DNA of 64,000 bases from Cryptococcus deneoformans JEC21. Its lineage: Eukaryota > Basidiomycota > Tremellomycetes > Tremellales > Cryptococcaceae. Both the position numbers and the translations under genes were made by a program. The notes under the pieces were generated by a model that saw only the letters and a program-made list of their open reading frames with translations, made no database searches and was not told the origin of the DNA. Numbering within the stretch: position 1 is the stretch's first letter; the number at the start of each line of letters is the position of its first letter. The stretch covers positions 257,001 to 321,000 of the forward strand of contig NC_006680.1 in assembly GCF_000091045.1 (NCBI RefSeq), in the 5' to 3' direction. Below, in pieces: positions 57,693-64,000 of the stretch.

Positions 57693-57915
57693 AAATGACA
57701 CTTAGGAAAAGATATATAAAGAGCTCTTCGCGTAGACGAAATGAAAGACAACCTTCACATCTTTCTTCCTTCTTTGACTGCCTTTCTAAGAAAACCAGTC
57801 TCGAAACCATCACAGACTTCGCTAGCTTACGAACCTCTAAGTTCCCCGACTGGACTAAACCGTGGTTAAAACAATCGTAGTAACATCAGGTACTTTCCGG
57901 CCTCTCCGAGGACAG
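57246..57915. repeat. Inverted repeat pair A: ~215-bp arms
   Basis: The left arm 57246-57460 and the right arm 57702-57915 are inverted copies of about 215 bp, roughly 85-90% identical by eye. Both start with CTGTCCTCGGAGAGGCCGG when read outside-in and end near TTTATATATCTTTTCCT. The right arm contains the 3' end of the small membrane gene at 57866-58256; the left arm keeps the matching frame (VLGEAGKYLMLL) as a fragment. Arms A and B interleave in the order B, A, B inverted, A inverted. Confidence 0.85.
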
Positions 57916-58256
57916 TGGTACCGTTACATAAAGCCAATATCCACCCAATGCTGCTGCCCTGTTTGACACTCACGTTCAGGGTCACACCATCCACATACGC
58001 CTCCATCAAGGCAGCAGAGTCGCTCTGAGAAGCATCGGGGCAGTACAAGTACAGCTTATTGCATAAGTCCTGCCCACTCTCCGTCGTATTGGCTACTAGG
58101 TAGAACAAGAAGAAGAACATTCCAAAAGTTGTTCGAATCTACACTAGTCAGGTTACTCTGTAAGCCTAAAAAAAACACCAAGCTGTCCATTAGAAGAGCA
58201 GTGATAGAACAAAGGGCAAGGACTGCGCTTAGAGTAAATAAACCGGACGAGAGCAT
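57866..58256 (-). CDS. Small two-helix membrane/secreted protein, 3' end inside an inverted repeat
   Basis: I do not recognise the family. Two exons (58179-58256, 57866-58138) joined by a 40-nt intron with a CTGAC branch site give 116 aa. The N-terminus is a signal-anchor-like segment (MLSSGLFTLSAVLALCSITA), followed by a second hydrophobic stretch (FGMFFFLFYLVANTT). A loop with two close Cys (QDLCNKLYLYCPDASQSD) comes next, then a third Cys in WILALCNGTTVLG, and the end is KYLMLLRLF. The stop TAA at 57866-57868 lies within repeat arm A. The correct splice phase and open frame support a real gene, but the terminal ~18 codons are shared with a second, truncated copy at 57240-57290 on the opposite strand. 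Confidence 0.5.
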
Positions 58257-61130
<2,874 letters not shown>

Positions 61131-61282
61131 AAAATCTAGCACATTGAATACATCAATCATCTTCTATTATGAAACCATTCGTGTGCATAAGTGTGTCATG
61201 TGTCTCATAAAGATTGCGTATAAACCATAAAAAACTGTATTAAACGAACCATCGTAAGGAAAGCCAAAAGATAAAACCCCTT

Positions 61283-64000
61283 TTACTCGTTCTGTCCAAG
61301 CTTCATCAACGCCTTCAAACTCTTTGCAACCCCAAAACTCGCACTAGCGATCTGCTGTCTCACACCTTTTTCAAATCCCCCTTGCTGACCGGACCCCTGA
61401 CCTTGCTTGCCCAATTCTTGCGCCTCACTCAATTTGTTAGTATTGTTCACCAGCTCTCTGAGTAGCCCATCACCCTGAGCTCTGAGCGAACTCGGCAGGG
61501 CGTTGGTCGAAACAGCAACGATTGACGAGGCAATGGCGATGACTTCTGAGAGATGTTCGTTAAGCACAGAAGGTGAACCGTTCGTACGGATGGAAGCGAG
61601 GAGATTCTGGATCGAGTTGACTAAGGCCGATGATTGACCATTAAGGTAGGGTCTGAGATCTTCCCATTCACGCCCATCATCCTCCGCTTCATCCTGCTTC
61701 AGCTCGACGGCATTGAATGGCTGAGCCGATCCCAAAGCAGTCATCGGTCCGCCACTGCTACTCGCCGACCCTGTCGACCCAAGACTCTCCCTTTCATTTG
61801 ACCCCGATCCAGATTCTTCCCGCACGTGGTTCATTGTCCTCAACCCTCTCGGCTCAACATGAGCCGCAAGTGAACGCTCATTAATAAGTGTTGATTTGCG
61901 TTCGAGATCGAAAGAGTCGGATCGGGCTGTAGATGTAGACTGGAAGGAGTTGATCCTCGTATTAGTAGGTCGCGAAGTTGCTGCTGGAGCGGTAGCTGAT
62001 GAAGGTGCAGAAGCAAGGGATGGGTCTGAAATGGTTGAAGAAGATACTTGGGGCATGGGAGCAGATGAAGGAGTCACTGCTAGAGGTAAAGTAGACGTGA
62101 CTGAAGGGGAGCGGTAAGATGAAGGAGGGGCAACACCGCTGAGTTTGGCATGCGCCACTTCCGTGGGGGTTGCCGTTCTTGCGCCATCATATCTCAAATC
62201 GTTGGAAGAATCTGAACGAGATGGAGCTTGAGCACTGGAAGTCCTTTCCGTTGGTGGTCTACTGGCCATAGCTGGAGGACTCCTCGAGTCGGGTGTTTCT
62301 GTTCTGCTCTCAGGTCGATAATTGTTGTCCCAAGCTTCATTCGCCCTCTCCCTTTCCCTGTCTCTATCTCTGTTGACCATATCCCTAATACTCAATCGAC
62401 TGCTGCTTCTCTTCAAATCATTCTTATCACTCCTCTTTATTTTGAGCAGTTTGATAATCTCGACGACATTGGCGCTGAGATGGCCGGCCGCAGCGTCAAG
62501 AAGAGAGACAGGAGAAAGGCCAGAGGCCATGGCGTGGTTTCGAGCGGATTGCATGAGATTGTTGAGACGGCTGGTGGATTCGTGTTTGAGGGATTCAAGA
62601 CGAGATACGTCAACGTCGCGGTTGGGATGAGCTTCAAAGGACTTGACATCTTCACCGATGGAGGTGATGGCTTCGACGATCGCCTTCATGGCGGGAAGGA
62701 CACCAGACGGGGTTGACGATCTTCGATACGATGAGCACGTTAACCTTGCAATTTACCTTAAACATACCTAGCAGCTGATAAAAGTCCATCGATAGAGCTC
62801 TGGAAGGCCGAAACATTGACGTCCATGATATTTCCATCTGGCGAAGCTGGGAGGTGATCGTCCGTCATAGGTTTCGAGAACGTTGCAAACATTGTAGACG
62901 TAGCTATTTATTGCTTATTAGTTCTATACAACTGCAAAGCCAACATTCAACTAGACTCACCCTTGAGGTTTCGCAGCTCGATCCTCACAGCGTCATATTT
63001 GCGTCTATAATCTGAGACTCTAGCTTCCATCTCGCTCATACGAACAGCATCTTGTTCTCTCTCAGTCATGAGCTCCTCGTTTCGTACAGAAAGAGAATTA
63101 AGCTCGTCCACGAGCGATTGCAACTCTTGTTTCATATCCTCCATTGCCTGCTGCACATATATATGTCAGCTTGATGACAAAGACACAAGCACTTTATACT
63201 TACCCCGCCTGGACCGCCTTTCTGCAATTCCTCCTCCAAAGCGGCCTTTTCATCCTCTAACCGCCTACACTCATTCTCCAGCTGCTCACAGCGTTCTCTC
63301 CACTGGCTTACCTCTTGATCAGCATCCGCATGAGCCTCATCCGCGCGTTGCCGGGCACTTTCCATCTGATCCCTCGCAAGGTCTAGCTCGTGTTGAAGAG
63401 CTCGAAGTGATGAAGCATGGGTCACAGCCTGCTCCTTGAGCGTCCTCACTTCCTCTTCCCATTCCATCCTCAAATCCTTTTCCTGTGCCTCAGCTCTTCT
63501 TGCTTCGTCGCGCTCCTTCTCCGCATTCAACAACTTCCTGTCCAGTCCCGATATTCTAAATTCGTATTCTGATCTCAGTCTCTTCTCCCGCTCTTCGTCC
63601 AGCGAAGCCTTATCATCCAAATTCCTGTACTCTCTCCTTTCTGGCGATCTCATGTCTAGCTGGGACTTTTCCGTTTGTGGCGTACTTCTTGAACGATCCC
63701 CCCCTAGGGAAAAGTTCATATTATACGACGCCCGACTATCCCGACCGTTAACCAGACTTTGTTCACCACCGCGAGACGCCGTGTTTTGTCGCAACACATC
63801 TACCGTACTGTCCCGTGCGTACGGTACTTCGATCTCTTCCTCCCTCAGCCGACTCTTACTTGGCACAATCACATCGTTTGTCGCGGCCATATGATTGGCT
63901 TGTGGCCGTCTTTCGAGACCGTCGTCCAAGAATTCCTCTTCGGGACCACGTTGAGCTTGCCGTATAGGATCATTCGACGGGCGTGAACGATGTGTGCTGC
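61283..64000 (-). CDS. SPA2: SPA2-like polarisome scaffold, 5' end beyond window
   Basis: This gene is partial: the frame is open at the right edge (64000), so the N-terminal SHD/GIT domain lies outside. The visible part starts with an Arg/Glu-rich region (REEEIEVPYARDSTVDVLRQ), then a long coiled coil (YEFRISGLDRKLLNAEKERD; CEQLENECRRLEDEKAALEE; DAVRMSEMEARVSDYRRKYD). A conserved Spa2 C-terminal block includes NHAMASGLSPVSLLDAAAGH. A Ser/Thr/Pro-rich stretch and a final helical region (LVNSIQNLLASIRTNG; VAKSLKALMKLGQNE) end at 61283-61285. Spa2 organises formins, Bud6 and MAPK components at sites of polarised growth. Three or more introns are visible between 62690 and 63190. Confidence 0.87.

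Noticed and set aside
57695..57880. 61-codon Arg/Ser-rich ORF on the plus strand
   Set aside because: It is the antisense of repeat arm A and the small membrane gene, with no independent support.
57044..57915. Solo LTRs of a Ty3/Copia-type retrotransposon
   Set aside because: Arms lack a consistent TG...CA pair, primer-binding site and direct orientation, and no pol fragment is present.

Overview
This is a gene-dense stretch of a fungal nuclear genome. Nearly every gene is cut by many short introns (mostly 42-70 nt, usually GT-AG with a CTRAC/CTAAC-like branch site), intergenic gaps are small, and coding regions are moderately GC-rich. This architecture, together with the gene set (HOP1, LIG4, EME1, SYP1, SPA2, GH18 chitinase), points to a basidiomycetous yeast of the Tremellales, most probably Cryptococcus or a close relative such as Kwoniella. 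Gene models were built by hand from splice signals and reading-frame continuity. For most genes the summed exon lengths are divisible by three.

Layout: a large orphan membrane protein (795-4290, +); an MFS transporter that may be disabled by an in-frame TGA (4828-6944, -); an orphan Ser/Pro-rich gene (7167-8728, -); an RBM26/27-type CCCH/RRM protein (9078-11229, +); a secreted GH18 chitinase (11930-13779, +). Next comes an apparent catabolic block: HpcH/HpaI aldolase (-), Dal5-type anion permease (+), RidA (-), 2-oxoglutarate/Fe(II) dioxygenase (+) and a C2H2/fungal_trans regulator (-), 14174-23891. Then follow HOP1 (-), a GYP1 RabGAP (-), an orphan Ser-rich protein (+), LIG4 (-), COQ3 (-), ELP3 (+), SYP1 (-), YKT6 (+), EME1 (+), an RPA34-like Pol I subunit (-), an EVI5/GYP5-type RabGAP (+), TAF9 (-), a DUF4211 protein (+), a 0.9-kb region of nested inverted repeats with a small two-helix membrane protein gene (-), mitochondrial glutamyl-tRNA synthetase (+), and SPA2 (-, cut by the right edge).

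Most interesting result: the five-gene block 14174-23891 looks like an undescribed uptake-and-degradation cluster with its own regulator. GAGGAG/CTCCTC elements crowd both divergent promoters of the block and also lie upstream of the regulator gene. The two zinc fingers of that regulator have helix residues that the standard recognition code reads as 5'-GNGGAG-3', which matches the repeated element. Other notable features are four GC-AG introns confined to EME1 and the EVI5-like gene, a 12-bp minisatellite in the SYP1/YKT6 divergent promoter, a uORF overlapping the YKT6 start as ATGA, an intron inside the first zinc finger that would be translatable if retained, and the inverted-repeat structure at 57.0-57.9 kb.
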